Origin: Clitopilus passeckerianus | Taxonomy: Eukaryota; Basidiomycota; Agaricomycetes; Agaricales; Entolomataceae | Length of the DNA: 64,000 bases | Reading direction: 5' to 3' | Assembly: GCA_944990035.1 (NCBI GenBank) | Contig: CALYLX010000138.1 | Coordinates: 1-64,000, forward strand | In this document: in pieces, positions 12,042 through 23,395 of the stretch | How positions within the stretch are numbered: position 1 is the first letter of the stretch | Layout of the letters: each line of letters starts with the position of its first letter | The notes under the pieces: generated by a model | What the model was told of the DNA's origin: nothing | The model's input: the letters and a program-made list of their open reading frames with translations, nothing else | The model's database searches: none | Program-made: the position numbers and the translations under genes

Positions 12042-12566
12042 TGTGGACTAGATATTCTTCCAAGTTCTGACCTTCCTCATGTTCCAAAGGCTGAATGGCG
12101 TCGCTTATTACTCGGTTTTTGATATTTTCCCTTTAAATGTCGTTTGTTCTCCTGCTTTTTCTGGGGCCATCGTATACTCAACCGAACGTTGCTGTCATAT
12201 ATATCATACACACACTCTCATGTATCCATAAGACCACGGAATACATAGTTATTGAATTTCTCTCGCCTTCTGGGATGATTGTTTCATGAAGTCATCCGCA
12301 GTCACCGACGTTAGGCGGATCAAAGGCTGTGATCTAAGCTAAGGGTGGCTTCCCTGTCTGGAGCTGGTTTCCTTCGGATTACGATTGCAGGTCAACGTGC
12401 CCAAGCCAGCCTCCTCTTCAAAGCCTAACCTTTTCTGGTCAACGAACTTCCTCACGACTTTCAACGTTTCTCTTCTTTCTCGAACATCTTTCAGCACTCT
12501 ACGCCACTTTTACGACTATAAGCCTCAGACGAACTTGAAGCAGCAGTTGCTGTTATTCGGAACATA
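12042..12566. other. Intergenic region, PP2C 3' / PNS1 5'
   Basis: About 525 bp holding the PP2C 3' UTR and the PNS1 promoter. A pyrimidine-rich tract (CTTTCAACGTTTCTCTTCTT, around 12460) precedes the PNS1 ATG, as is common near basidiomycete transcription starts. Nothing else is seen. Confidence 0.45.
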
Positions 12567-14755
12567 ATGTCTGCACCTCCTTATCCTGGCCCTACGCCCA
12601 ACTATGCCCCACAGAATACGGGTTATGGGCAACAGTATTCTGACGGACCACCACCCCAACAATATAACGAGCAAGGATATGAGAAATCGCCATACGAGGG
12701 TGGGCGATTCAAGCCAAAGAAGAAGATCAATGACCCCATTTTCCTCATCCTTTTTATTCTTACGGTGCGTACGCTATTCAGCTTGTCAGTCCCAGAGAGG
12801 CTAAGCATTCGATAGTTCCTCGCCTTTGCGGGACTCTCTGGATATGTTATCAATATATGGGTGAAGTCTGGTGGTCTAGGCGGTGGTCTTGGAAAAGCTG
12901 GTGGTCAGACAGGGTCTTCTGTGACTGTGAACAAGTCGGTATCCCTTGATTTCTTAAGTCTGAGTATTCACTGACTCGTGCAACCCAGGAGCACCGTCTG
13001 GCTTTTGCTGTTCGTCACTGCAGCAGCAATCGTTCTTTCGGCTTTGTACCTCCTCTTGACCCGAATGTTCACACACATGATTATGCACATTACCCTGATT
13101 CTGACCATCGTCTTGAACATGTAAGTCCAGACCATATTCCCTCATTGATTCTCGCTAACAGTTCCTCCCAGCGGTATATGCATCTACTATTGGATTACAA
13201 AATATTGGTGTATGTCCACTCGCAGGTTCTCTCACTTCTAGGAAATGCTCACTTCTTCCACAGCCGGAGCGGTCATCTTCACCATCATCGCCCTCCTCTC
13301 TGTACTCTCGTACTTCGGTTTCAGGTCTAGGATACCACTGGCATCGCTTTTGTTACAGGTTGTGATGGATATCTCGAAACATCATATGAGCGTTTATGCA
13401 GTTGCGTTCGTAGCGCTGTTAATCCAGGCTGCTCTTTCTGCGTGGTATACCTTCACTGCGATTGCAACTTACACTACATGGACCCCGGCAGCCCCAGTGA
13501 GCACTTCACAAGACTTTCTACCTCGTCTGCGTTACTGACACTGGACCAGATTGTGCAACCACCTCTTGTTCATCAGCCACAGTTGGTGGACTCATCTTCT
13601 TGAGACTTTTGCCTACCTTTGGACTGCACAAGTTGTCAAAAATGTCGCACTCTCCACGCTCGCAGGTGGCCCGTACGGCTCCTGGTATTACTTTGGGCCT
13701 AAGGACATGGGCCAGATGGTAAGGCTTCTGATGTTGCACCTCTCCTGGACTTTTAGGGCTAACGCCACTGCTTCAGCCAAAGAACCCACCATGTCGGCAT
13801 TTGGCCGCGCCTCAACATTGTCTCTTGGATCGATTGCATTCGGTTCTTTGATTGTCACTATCCTTGAGATCATCCGCCTGGTGCTCAACATGATCAGGCA
13901 AAATGCAGCTGCTGACGGCCACCGTAAGTAGTCACAATGAAACCGTAGGTGAAACTGTGCTGATTCCACCTTTTGTAATAGCCGTTGAGGTTTGCTTGTT
14001 CTGCTGTGCTGAATGTTTCGTGGGTTGCATTGAGGCGTTGGTTGAGTGGTTCAACCGGTAGGTCCAATATACATCTGGAGCCGGGCATGTTGCTAATTTA
14101 TATCTTCCTCGTTCACAGATACGCATACATCGAAATCGGTGGGTTCTCATTCAACAAGTATGAACCTCTCTCTGACGTTGCTACGCAGCTCTCTACGGCA
14201 AGAGTTACATCCCCGCTGCAAAGGACACCTGGCGTCTTTTCAAGGACCGCGGAATCGACGCCCTCATCAACGACTCCCTTGTCGGGATGACTCTCACCTG
14301 GGGCGCATACATGATTGGTCTCATCTGTTCCTTATTTGCGTACCTCTATCTTCGATTGACGGCACCCGCCTACAACGCTGGCGGAAGCTACACCGCGCCG
14401 ATCCTCTTGTTCGCGTTCTTGATTGGTGTGCAATGCTGTACGTCGTCTCTGCCTTCTTATGATTAGGAGCAAATGTATTGATTGCTCATATAGCATTGAC
14501 ACTTTCGTCCGCGATTGAAGCTGGTGTCTCGACGATGTAGGTGTCACCCTTGTTCCTTGATGTCCTATCTCACACAAACGAATTCTAGCTTTGTTGGACT
14601 CGGAGAAGACCCGCATGTTCTTGCCATTCGCGCACCAGAGCTCTTCGGCGTAAGTCCCTCAGGCCTCCAGAAGCTGTTCCAACGCTAACACAAATATGCA
14701 ATAGATGATTGCTGAGAGGTACCCTCATGTCACGAGCGGTGTTCCACGAGGTTGA
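12567..14755 (+). CDS. PNS1: Choline-transporter-like membrane protein (CTL/SLC44, Pns1)
   Basis: ATG 12567, TGA 14755; about ten or more short exons. A Tyr/Pro/Gln-rich N-terminus (PPPQQYNEQGYEKSPYEGG) precedes about ten hydrophobic helices (for example DPIFLILFILT, TVWLLLFVTAAAIVLSALYL, GAVIFTIIALLSVLSYFGF). The Pns1 core follows: LSTLAGGPYGSWYYFGPKDM, CCAECFVGCIEALVEWFN, YGKSYIPAAKDTWRLFKDRG, and tail FVGLGEDPHVLAIRAPELF. By family it is a plasma-membrane transporter-like protein; a choline role is unproven in fungi. Three one-base slips are inferred: near 13550 (exon start), 13604 (GGLIF to ETFAYLW) and 13780-13790 (GQM to MSAFGRA). All are deletions relative to the family pattern. Confidence 0.87.
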
Positions 14756-14929
14756 AGGAGCGCCTCAGAACGTTGGCGGATTCTAATGACCTACTATTAT
14801 TTTACCGTGATAATTTTGTTGTACATATTTCACGATTTTCAAATGAATGAATGAATGGTTTGGCTATGAAGGCAATCGGCGTCGTCAACGGAGCGGGCTA
14901 TATTCGATCGACGGGATTGCTCTTTATCG

Positions 14930-15010
14930 GTCCTTGTCGATTAGTGGTTAAATCATCTCGTTGTGGTTTCACTGCTCCGAGAAGCCGGAAGTTCGAATCC
15001 TCCCTGGGAC
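14930..15010 (+). tRNA. tRNA-His (GTG), intron-containing
   Basis: The 81-nt cloverleaf folds as acceptor GTCCTTG/CTGGGAC, D stem GATT/AATC, anticodon stem TCTCG/CGAGA, and T loop TTCGAAT. The anticodon loop reads TTGTGG, giving GTG, interrupted after position 37 by a roughly 10-nt intron TTTCACTGCT whose CAC can pair with the anticodon, as in eukaryotic pre-tRNAs. A and B boxes are present and a T6 Pol III terminator follows at once. There is one T-T mismatch in the acceptor stem and one A-C mismatch in the T stem. Confidence 0.88.
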
Positions 15011-15011
15011 A

Positions 15012-15017
15012 TTTTTT
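15012..15017 (+). terminator. Pol III T6 terminator of the forward tRNA-His
   Basis: A run of six T starts two bases after the tRNA 3' end on the coding strand, the standard RNA polymerase III stop. Confidence 0.75.
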
Positions 15018-15261
15018 GCACCATGTTCCTTTGAATCTGGGAGTGATAGATTCATGGGCGCTGTGGAGTTCAAAGCACAAATCCCTCAAAACGCCATCGC
15101 GCCATCCCTGGTCCAGTAGGCGGGTTCTGAGGCCAGTAACAATGATGCTCGTCAACCTACAATCCCATCCATATTCTCCAGAACTGAGGGTATTGAGCTG
15201 AGCGCACCATCCTAGAAGAAAGAATGGGAGGATTGGCATGAAATATCTCAAAATATTAAAC

Positions 15262-15267
15262 AAAAAA
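15262..15267 (-). terminator. Pol III T6 terminator of the reverse tRNA-His
   Basis: Six A on the plus strand, read as T6 on the transcribed orientation, lie three bases after the 3' end of the minus-strand tRNA. Confidence 0.75.
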
Positions 15268-15269
15268 TT

Positions 15270-15350
15270 GTCCCAGGGAGGATTCGAACTTCCGGCTTCT
15301 CGGAGCAGTGAAACCACAACGAGATGATTTAACCACTAATCGACAAGGAC
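15270..15350 (-). tRNA. tRNA-His (GTG), intron-containing, inverted identical copy
   Basis: The reverse complement is identical base for base over all 81 nt to the tRNA at 14930-15010, including the intron and both stem mismatches, while the flanks differ. The two genes converge: their 3' ends face each other across 259 bp. Both have their own T6 terminator, so both look expressible. A recent inverted duplication or gene conversion is inferred. Confidence 0.88.
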
Positions 15351-15495
15351 CTTATGGATGAGATATTGTTCGCTCTATATGAAACAGTGATTCATCAATT
15401 CATTCTGATGTCATCCCTTCGTCACTCCATGCTGCAAGCTTCCACCAATTCAAACGTGCATGCAGTGTGGTAACTCTTGAACTCTCGCCTCCACC

Positions 15496-16350
15496 ATGAG
15501 GAAAACCTCCTACGTCGTAACATTTGTTGCAGTCGCCATAACACTTATTTTTGTTAGTTTAACGCACTTCGTTGCATGCATGAGTCTAATCTTCGTCGCA
15601 GAGTGTGTTAGCCAGGGTCAGGACAGACTGGTTAGTCCATTCTCTGAGTTATAGCTTGAAAGTACATTCATCATGTGCTCAGGCTGGTTGTCCGGACTGA
15701 GATTCTTGGGACGAAAGTAACCCTGACCTACGGCCTAGCTGAACGATGCGAAGAGGAGGTAATGAACCTACCTGGACCTAATAATGACCGAGTGGATTAC
15801 CACAAGTACGAATGCCGCATCTTCCCAGCAAAAGTCACGGACAGGTGTGAGAAGGAGCTGTCAGGCTTCTGCACTGCTTGGACGAGTGCGAGATACATGG
15901 AAGAGCTTGCCCTGTGGTGTGCGGCGGGTTCACTGGTTGCGATTCTTTTCGGCCTCAGCACGGGTTCGAGGCGCCGAAGGATCTGGAAGGTTGTCGCTGG
16001 TCTGGTCCTTCTACATGGTGGGCAGAGTTCTACCCCTAAATCTTCTTCTTGACTCAACCTTTATCCAGCTGCGTTCCAGATTGCAACTTTCGGTGTGATC
16101 ACTGACCAATACAGAGTTGCCAGATATCCAACGTTCGACCATGCCCGCCCTGGCAAGTTTAACCTAACGCTTGATCTATCTTTGCTAAGAAAACTGTTCT
16201 TTCCCAGGGTTGGCCTATGCCCTCAACTTAACCTCCTGGATAGCTGGTCTCATTATCACAGCTGGAGTAGTGATTACTGGGATCTCAGCTGAGAAAGGGC
16301 ACAGATGGGCGGCTGGTAATAGAGGGTATACTCGCATTGGCGTTTCGTAG
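15496..16350 (+). CDS. Small multi-pass membrane protein, uncharacterised
   Basis: ATG 15496, TAG 16350; five exons, fully in frame. The start MRKTSYVVTFVAVAITLIF is a first membrane helix or signal anchor. A roughly 70-residue loop with four or more Cys follows (YGLAERCEEE, YHKYECRIF, VTDRCEKELSGFC). Three more helices come next (LWCAAGSLVAILFGLST, WKVVAGLVLLHAAFQIATF, SWIAGLIITAGVVITGIS). One N-terminal helix, a Cys-bearing outer loop and three closely spaced helices recall the SUR7/PalI/claudin-like four-helix topology, but no signature proves it. The intron at 16153-16207 starts with GCAAGT, a good GC-AG donor. It converges on DUF1996-A. Confidence 0.7.
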
Positions 16351-16681
16351 AGCCATCATGTCCCCAGCACATTCTCTCCCCTCTTCTAGTGATAGGACAC
16401 TTGTAAATCCATATACCTATTAAAACTCGCTGATGTATTCTCTATTGATATTGTATATCCATGCGCTAGATTGGACCGCTGTTGTGATACACGAGGACAT
16501 TCAATGCCTCGACTGTTCATATGCCAAATGCAGACAAGCATGAAGATTGACACATAATGATAGCATTGAACACCATAAAGTTACAAATAAATTCGTCTTT
16601 TTAGAACCAGAACCGTACAACACAAGACCAATCATTTTTCTTCCCAGAATCCCTATGATTCCATGGAACACGACTCCGCAT
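16351..16681. other. Convergent 3' intergenic region
   Basis: About 330 bp between the 3' end of the four-helix protein gene and the 3' end of DUF1996-A. It is AT-rich with polyadenylation-like ATTAAAA and AATAAAT contexts. No gene is seen. Confidence 0.45.
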
Positions 16682-18272
16682 TTATTGGGGGCAGTTCGAA
16701 TCCGAGTAGAGGGTAGCGTCGCCGGGGCCAGCTTGAATGGGATTGCAGCTGCATTTGAGGTTGGTTAGTGTACACTTCTTGTGAATGACACCCCTGCACG
16801 TACCCAGGGAGCTTAGTCAAGACGCCGTCGATAGTCTCAGTAACAACTGGGCTAATCTTGCAAGTGTTGGCAACGGAAGCTTGCTGAACCGTGAGGAATC
16901 TGCAAGCTTCGGTGACACCTAACGGGAGTGAAGAGGTTTATGAGCAAGACCAAAGGGACGAACCAATGCTTGGAAGCATACCTTGACCAGTCTGATCATT
17001 GGGGTTGTTGCACTGATCAATAGCATTCTGGAGGGCGCCCGAGTCCCAACCGTTTTGGAAGTCTCCGTGCCAGGAATAACCTGTCGGGTCTCCCGTGGCG
17101 TAGACGAAGGGCCACTTATCAGTTCCAGGGGTCCAGCGAGATGCGAAGCTGTGGACATCCCAGGTGACTTCGTAGAAGAGCTTCATGAGAGGGACTGGGT
17201 GGGTCGAAGGGCAAGCACCATTATCGAGGCCAGAGAGGTAGGCAGTGTGGGAGGTGTGATCGGGGGTGTCGACGTTGACACCATCCCAGCAAGCTATGCA
17301 GTTAGTATCAGAGTCTGGGATTGCTCTGAGGGCTTGAAGTTACTCACCGGGCATGTGGATGCGAGCGTTAAAGCCTAACTAACGTGTGAGAGACTGGCGT
17401 TTGGGCAGGGAAGTAGTTTCATACCAGACTCGCAGTCAGTAGGGGGAAGCCAGAACCGTCGGTGTTGTCGTAGCCAGGAGCAGGGTAGCGGAGACAGGCC
17501 CACTGAATGGCACGTTCACGAAGCTCACCCTGAGAACCTTCCCGACGGGGTACCTGGATTGGAAAGACCATCTTGAATACGGGAAGGAGTAGAGAAAGAT
17601 AGGTCACCCACTTCTTGCTTCGAGAGGTAGGATTGCCACTGAGCATTTTAAATCCGGCAGGGAACGTCTTTAGACCTTTACCACCGTTGGACACATCACC
17701 GTCGCCACGGTTTTGGTAGTAGACCAGAAGGCCACCATTGTTGACGGGCTCGAAAGTCTTGGTTTTGGGATCCTGGAAGTAGAGTTTTGGGAACCCTTCA
17801 CCAGGGCGTCCAAGCGTGAGTAGATCAACGGAGAGGTTGATAACGTCCAGCTCACAGTAGTTGGAGAGATCCTGGGTGACCTCGCATGATGTGCACTGCG
17901 AAGACCTGAGGTAGTCGTAGGTGCTGTTGGCGCGGAAGTCTATTTTCGTCAGGCTTTGTCCACTCATTGAAACAGCCGCAACTCACTACTGGCACCATGG
18001 ATAGTCTAAGAGAAAGCGATCATCAGAAACATGGTCAAGGCAGAGCCATTTGCATGATCCTTACATGAACGTGATTAGACGGGTTCGAGTTAGGGCTGAT
18101 GATGGGATCGACACGTTCTAAACACCGTCGTCGTCAGCACATAATCATACTTCGTTCATGCATACCTACCTTGAACAAGAGGGGCAGTACAAGCAACGCG
18201 GAACCACGCATGAGCGGGCCCAGAGTTGACCAAGGCGACAAAGATGGCAGCAAAAGCAGGAGAGCGCTTCAT
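16682..18272 (-). CDS. Secreted DUF1996-domain protein, paralogue A
   Basis: ATG 18272, TAA 16682; about ten exons. A signal peptide (MKRSPAFAAIFVALVNSG ending PAHA) is followed by mature WFRVACTAPLVQERVDPI. The DUF1996 core then shows NHVHTIHGASNF, LYFQDPKTKTFEPV, VYYQNRGDGD, RERAIQWACLRYP, CWDGVNVD, FYEVTWDVHSFASRW, YATGDPTGYSWHGDFQNGW and CNNPNDQTGQG, with tail CNPIQAGPGDATLYSDSNCP. Enzymatic function is unknown for the family; it is secreted in many fungi. Two one-base losses relative to B, C and D are seen in homopolymers: G-run at about 17542 (VG to EGSQGEL) and C-run at about 17447 (GF to TDCESG). A TATA box and an upstream module are annotated separately. Confidence 0.85.
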
Positions 18273-18320
18273 AGCGATGATGAGTTAGTTTGCTGAAGTT
18301 AGAGCTCAATTCTGAGAGGC

Positions 18321-18327
18321 TTTTATA
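18321..18327 (-). promoter_or_regulatory. TATA box of DUF1996-A
   Basis: TATAAAA on the minus strand, about 49 bp upstream of the ATG at 18272. All four paralogues have an equivalent site at a similar distance. Confidence 0.6.
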
Positions 18328-18554
18328 GGTTCCTGAGAGCTTAACATGGCGTATGTGTGTGGTCCGGCATCGCATTATTGGCTCAAGGAAACATACAGAA
18401 AGTGCGTGTGACACGAGGCATGGTCATTGACGATAAGCCTGATGACCAGTTAGGTTCGCCAGGTGTTGCTGAATCTGGGATCTTGACCCATAGGAACAAA
18501 CGAGATACGATTCATAGAGCACCGAGCGACTACCGGAACGTGATGGTTATACAA

Positions 18555-18626
18555 GACGGAAAAACGGAGAGGGTACGTGACTGTTTGGCAGGCTAAAAAT
18601 AACCCACACGCCACAAGCGATCAAAA
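18555..18626 (-). promoter_or_regulatory. Conserved distal promoter module of DUF1996-A
   Basis: On the gene strand this reads TTTTGATCGCTTGTGGCG, then a GTCACG element, then TTTTTCCGTC. The same order occurs upstream of paralogues B (22140-22201) and D (31866-31916). The TGATCGCTTGTGGCG block is about 337 bp from the ATG. Conservation amid otherwise different intergenic sequence suggests a regulator binding site. Confidence 0.55.
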
Positions 18627-20263
18627 CTTTTCTGATCCCTCTTCTTTCTCTTCCTATCATCAGCACGCACAAGTTTTTCTGGGACCTCAATCATCTGAAT
18701 TACAATGCGATTCAATAGTCATGCGGTTCGAAGACAACCAGTCTGTCCTTGTTCATGAAACCAAGTAACGATCAGCAGACCTGTCTTATACGCGATCGTC
18801 CCTCCATGTTTATTTCTGGCGCTTTCATGACGTTGTTTGGTTTTCTGAGCTGAGCCAACAGCTGACAGTCTCACTTCTTGGAAACTTATTTTGCTCTCGG
18901 TATACGTCGAAGGTGACTGTCTACAGCTCCTGTGTGGCCTCATCCCCAAGGCAACTCCAAGTTAATTCGAGATAATACGGCGGACGATTCGTTTGTTCGA
19001 CACTAGCAACTATTCTGGGTTTTGACTTCCCCGGAACAGAGAAGGAAGCTCAAAACTGTGTTAGCTAGTCTGCTGAGAGCTGCGGTGAACTCCACTCAAT
19101 GCCGGGACATGGTTAATCTTCTGCACGAACTGCTGAACTAGTACTAAAATAACGTGCTCGCTCTAGCAAAAACCCACATTCTATCGAAGTAGTTGTCCAA
19201 ACTATTTTTTCTACGAGTAACGTGGACAAGATAGATGGTTCCTAATGATGTTTGAATAGAATCGGGCGTCAGAATGAGCGGATTAGTCCGACTTTGGGGT
19301 AATGTCTGGTTGTAAACGCAGGACCTCGGTGCCGACTCCGCCGTTGCTAAATATAATACCACGGATAGTACCCGAATCTTAGCTTCTGGCACATTCTGTC
19401 CGAATATGGATCATCGCACTGAAATTCTCTTGCATTAGCCGTTAGGAGACGTTTGTCGTAGCGCAAGACTCACATACTCCCTTCTGACGGTGACTGAGGA
19501 CATGTGCTACATGATAGCATCATGGCGTTAACTAATCAATTTATGAAAAAGGCGTGTTTGAAAAGAAAGCCTGAAACTAATGAGTAATCGGGAGTGGTAT
19601 GGAAAAGTATACATCGAATCTGTTTCAAAGTGGACCACCATTGTTGCTTCGGAATCCCGGCCAAATATTCGCTCATGGTTTATAACGAATGGGAGTAGGA
19701 ATTTAAATCTGACCTATGGGGCTATAGGCATCGAGAACACCTCCATGAAGGCTACTTTGACTATCTTGTTCCGGATTTCAACATTCTTCCAGATAAAGAA
19801 CCTAGAGGATGCCGCCGCTTGCTTTTTCGGGCCGGGGTTTGTTTCGGGGGCTCAATGTAAATCGTCACCATGGTCAAAGGAGCATGGAAAGTATTCACGG
19901 TGAGGGTTTTTTGTAGGGCCACATCTTAGCCGTTGTCTATACTTTCCTATTCGCTCGTGCAAAGGGGGAAACTATTGGTATCCAACAAATTGACGGCAGG
20001 TACCAGAATCAAGGTGCAACTTCCCAAGAGCGTAGAACAAAACCAAGTAGGTGTTCGAGAATACAGTATGGCATGAGCGAGCACATCCACCTCCACGACA
20101 AGTCCTCATGAAGTAAAGCGCTATCCTTTAAAACACATATAACATTTGACGGGGACATACATTTACAAAGAATCTGTAATGCTTTCGAAGTTAATCATTT
20201 ATAGTAAGACCTTTTTTCCAAACCCAAAATTTCGTCGGCGGCCATATCATCCATCGTCACCGC

Positions 20264-21863
20264 TTAGAAGGGGCAGTTGGAACTGGAGTAGAGGGTGGCA
20301 GCACCAGGGCCGGGTTGAACGGGATTGCATCTGCGGGAGTCATTTCAGTACCGAAAGACAAACGAGGCATGGTATTCCAACGATTGACGTACCCAGGGAG
20401 CTTGTTCAAGACACCACCGTCAACTTGCTCATTGACGACTGGGCTGATCTTGCATGTGTCGGCAGTGCCCTGAGACTGAACGGTGAAGAAGGGGCAAGCT
20501 TCGGTGATACCTACATCGAGACACCGTTGAGTAACCGTGCAGCAGGAATCAAGGAGTCGCATGAACGCACCATTTCCGGTTTGATCGTTGGGGTTGTCGC
20601 ACTGGTCGATAGCATTTTGGAGGGCGGTGACGTCCCAGCCGTTCTGGAAGTCTCCGTGCCAGGAGTAACCAGTCGGGTCACCAGTGGCGTAGAGGAAAGG
20701 CCACTTGTCAACACCAGGATTCCAGCGGCCGGCGAAGCTATGGACGTCCCAGGTAACCTCATAGAAGAGCTTCATGAGATAGACGGGATGAGTCGAGGGG
20801 CAAACACCGTTATCGAGGACGGAAAGGAAGGCAACGTGGGACTTGTGGTCAGCAGAGTCGACATTGACGCCATCCCAGCAAGCTGCAAACGATACGTGAG
20901 ATCTTTGAACTCGTTTTATAAAAGTGACACTTACCAGGCATGTGAAGACGACTTTGGAAGCCTGTGTGACTTATGAGAGCCTCTCCAATGAGAGCATAGA
21001 AAAGTTCGTACCAGCCTCGCAGTCAGTCCAGGGGAAGCCGCCGTTGCCACCGTCGTTGTTGTAGTAGTCAGGGTTGGGGGTCGTGTAGCGAAGGCAAGCC
21101 CACTGAATGGCGCGTTCTGCGAGTTCGGCCTGATCACCTTGACCGACAGGATACCTTTGTTTTCCGTAAACTTCGAGAATCTCGGTGCGATATGTGGGCG
21201 AACGAAACTCACTTCTTGCTTCGGCGAGTGGGGTCTCCACTGATCATCTTGAAACCCGGAGGGAAGGCTTTGATACCCTTCCCTCCATTCCTCGCCGCAC
21301 CTGCACCACGGTTTTGGTAGTAGATTAAAAGACCGCCATTGGGGACGGCTTCGAATTTCTTGGTTTTAGGGTCTTGGAAATAGAGCTTTGGGAACCCTGC
21401 GCAGAGCAGTTGATTAGTCTCCGAGAAAGTAAGTCGACCGATATACACACAGTAGTTCGAGAGATCCTGTTTGACAACGCAGTTTGTGCACCTTGAGGCC
21501 CTCAAGTAGTCAAAAGTGGCATTAGCCCGGAAATCTAGTTTCGTTAGTTCATGGGAATTCAGATCTTCTAGCGCAGTATACTTACTGGCACCACCGTGAA
21601 CCGTCTGGGAGCGAGCGTCAAGAATTCTGGCAGGAGTGGCGCAGTACTCAAGTACTCACATGGACGTGATTAGACGGGGTGGTGTTGGGGCTGATGATGG
21701 GATCGACACGTTCTGAGCATCATGGTCAGCGCAGATTCATACGTGTCCATCGAGACATACCATGGACGATTGGGCCAGTACAAGGGACACGGAACCACGC
21801 CTGAGCGGGCACGGTGTTGACCACAGCGACGAAGAGAGCGGCGAAAGCAGGAGAGAACTTCAT
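20264..21863 (-). CDS. Secreted DUF1996-domain protein, paralogue B
   Basis: ATG 21863, TAA 20264; all exons splice in frame. The signal peptide (MKFSPAFAALFVAVVNTV, cleavage near AQA) is followed by WFRVPCTGPIVHERVDPI. Core motifs: NHVHTVHGGASNF, LYFQDPKTKKFEAV, IYYQNRGAG, AERAIQWACLRYT, CWDGVNVDSADHKSH, FYEVTWDVHSFAGRW, YATGDPTGYSWHGDFQNGW, CDNPNDQTGNG and tail CNPVQPGPGAATLYSSSNCP. It differs from the others by an Asn/Asp/Gly-rich insertion (PDYYNNDGGNGG) and an extra Gly in HGGAS. As a secreted protein with many Cys it is probably disulphide-bonded. The function is not known. It is intact, unlike paralogue A. Confidence 0.9.
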
Positions 21864-21910
21864 AGCAACTTCGAGTGAATCTGCTGAAGATGCAAGGACA
21901 TTATGCAGAG

Positions 21911-21919
21911 CTTTATATA
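21911..21919 (-). promoter_or_regulatory. TATA box of DUF1996-B
   Basis: TATATAAAG on the minus strand, about 48 bp upstream of the ATG at 21863. Confidence 0.6.
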
Positions 21920-22139
21920 CAATTTCCACATGCTGAGCAGCCTACAAACGGCAAGTACACTCGTCGCAGTATTGGCTCAATGGTGGCCTGGCAGCAAACG
22001 TGTGACCTGATACAAGTGTTGACCCGGTGACTCTGCCAAGGGAAGATCGCCTAACGGTTTTAGATCTTAATTCTGGGAAGTCGACGAGAAAGAACCCATT
22101 GGGCAGCAAGACCTACTGTCCGGGGTGTCCAACAGAGAC

Positions 22140-22201
22140 GACGGAAAAATCCCGATGGTCGTGACTTCGCGGCAACTTCGCGGCGCCACAAGCGATCAAA
22201 A
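22140..22201 (-). promoter_or_regulatory. Conserved distal promoter module of DUF1996-B
   Basis: The 18-mer CGCCACAAGCGATCAAAA (plus strand, 22184-22201) is identical to that upstream of A (18609-18626), at 321 bp from the ATG. GTCACGAC and TTTTTCCGTC (gene strand) follow in the same order as in A and D. Confidence 0.55.
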
Positions 22202-23395
22202 ATTATTGATCCCGTTTGTTGCCTGTCGTATGCAAACACGAAAATCTCTTAGGACCTCGCCCAGCTGAACTGACAACAAGATGTTGCACGCATGTGGGAT
22301 CAAGGTCGTAGAATATTTTCATATCCCCCTAGATCTTCAGCAGATCTGGCGGTGTTCTCTATCACTTGCTCAGAAACTCTCCGACGCCCAACTTCTTGCA
22401 ACTTCGTCGAAAATGCAGTAGGTTCCCCTGACCGTGCCATCCAAATGGCCGTTTACGCAGGCTCGAAGAGTTGGTCCTGAGGCAGCACCGAGATTTATTA
22501 ACCTGATGGAACTATTCCTCTGGTTACACTCGAAGTGAACGGTAAAACACGGCGGTCCGAATTTATAATTCCGTGAATTAGGCTTGAATTCATGATTTGC
22601 CGGAACACGACAAGTAGTCTGATGACCCTGTTAATTTGGTCTCCTGAGAATTATGGGTGGCCACTCGAGGCCGGCATGGTCCACGCTTTTCTCTAAATGA
22701 TCGAAAGAGAAGCCAACTTGGCATCGAGACCCACTTTACGTCGATTGAATGTAATATTGCCGAGCCTGGATGATTTCAGCCTGCTCAGCGTCTAATGACG
22801 TTGATTTGTGGAGCTCCACATCTTGTTATATGGGGTAGAAATCAATAATACAGCAAGTCGTCGGTCCTGACATCCGCTCTGCTTTAGCGAACCGCGTGGA
22901 ACTCGAGAAAGGCAATCACGGTCATATACGGCTGCTTTTGGGTTCTGCCATACTGTTCCAGAGCTTGTTCCCGGAGGCAATTACTAGCACAGACCTCTGT
23001 TCCAAAGTAACCTAAGGTAACAGTGTAGAAAAAATGTGCGACCGAGAATTAGCTGAGAAGACAGAGCCAGATTGCCAGAACTCGGAGACATTATCTTGCT
23101 GTTAACAGTTCCAGTCATATGTAGGTGTCCCCCTCAGGTAGACCAAGCGCTTTGTTGAAGTCTTTTGCGCTGCTTTTTGTGTAGATCATTTAGAACAGAG
23201 CTGAACGCCAACCCGGATGTTAGTACAAAATGTATCGAAATCGAAATTCGAGCTTAGTGAATATGACACCCAGGTGAAGAACTCAAAATATTTATGATCG
23301 ACATTCACGTGGGGGGATTTTGGGTTATATAGTACATGCGAGGTTTTCAACTAAACGACTGGAATATTTACAGATGCCGTAACACATGTCTCTGC

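Larger units (their letters stand above)
18273..20263. other. 2-kb intergenic region between DUF1996-B 3' and DUF1996-A 5'
   Basis: It holds the A promoter (TATA and distal module) and otherwise no supported gene. An open frame at 19580-19903 on plus (107 codons) has no splice structure or recognisable domain and is not called. Confidence 0.5.
21864..23395. other. 1.5-kb intergenic region between DUF1996-C 3' and DUF1996-B 5'
   Basis: Contains the B promoter elements. The rest shows short scattered open frames without splice support. No RNA gene or repeat was noticed. Confidence 0.5.

Noticed and set aside
19580..19903. 107-codon plus-strand frame between DUF1996-A and B
   Set aside because: No introns, no domain, AT-rich low-confidence composition; likely chance.
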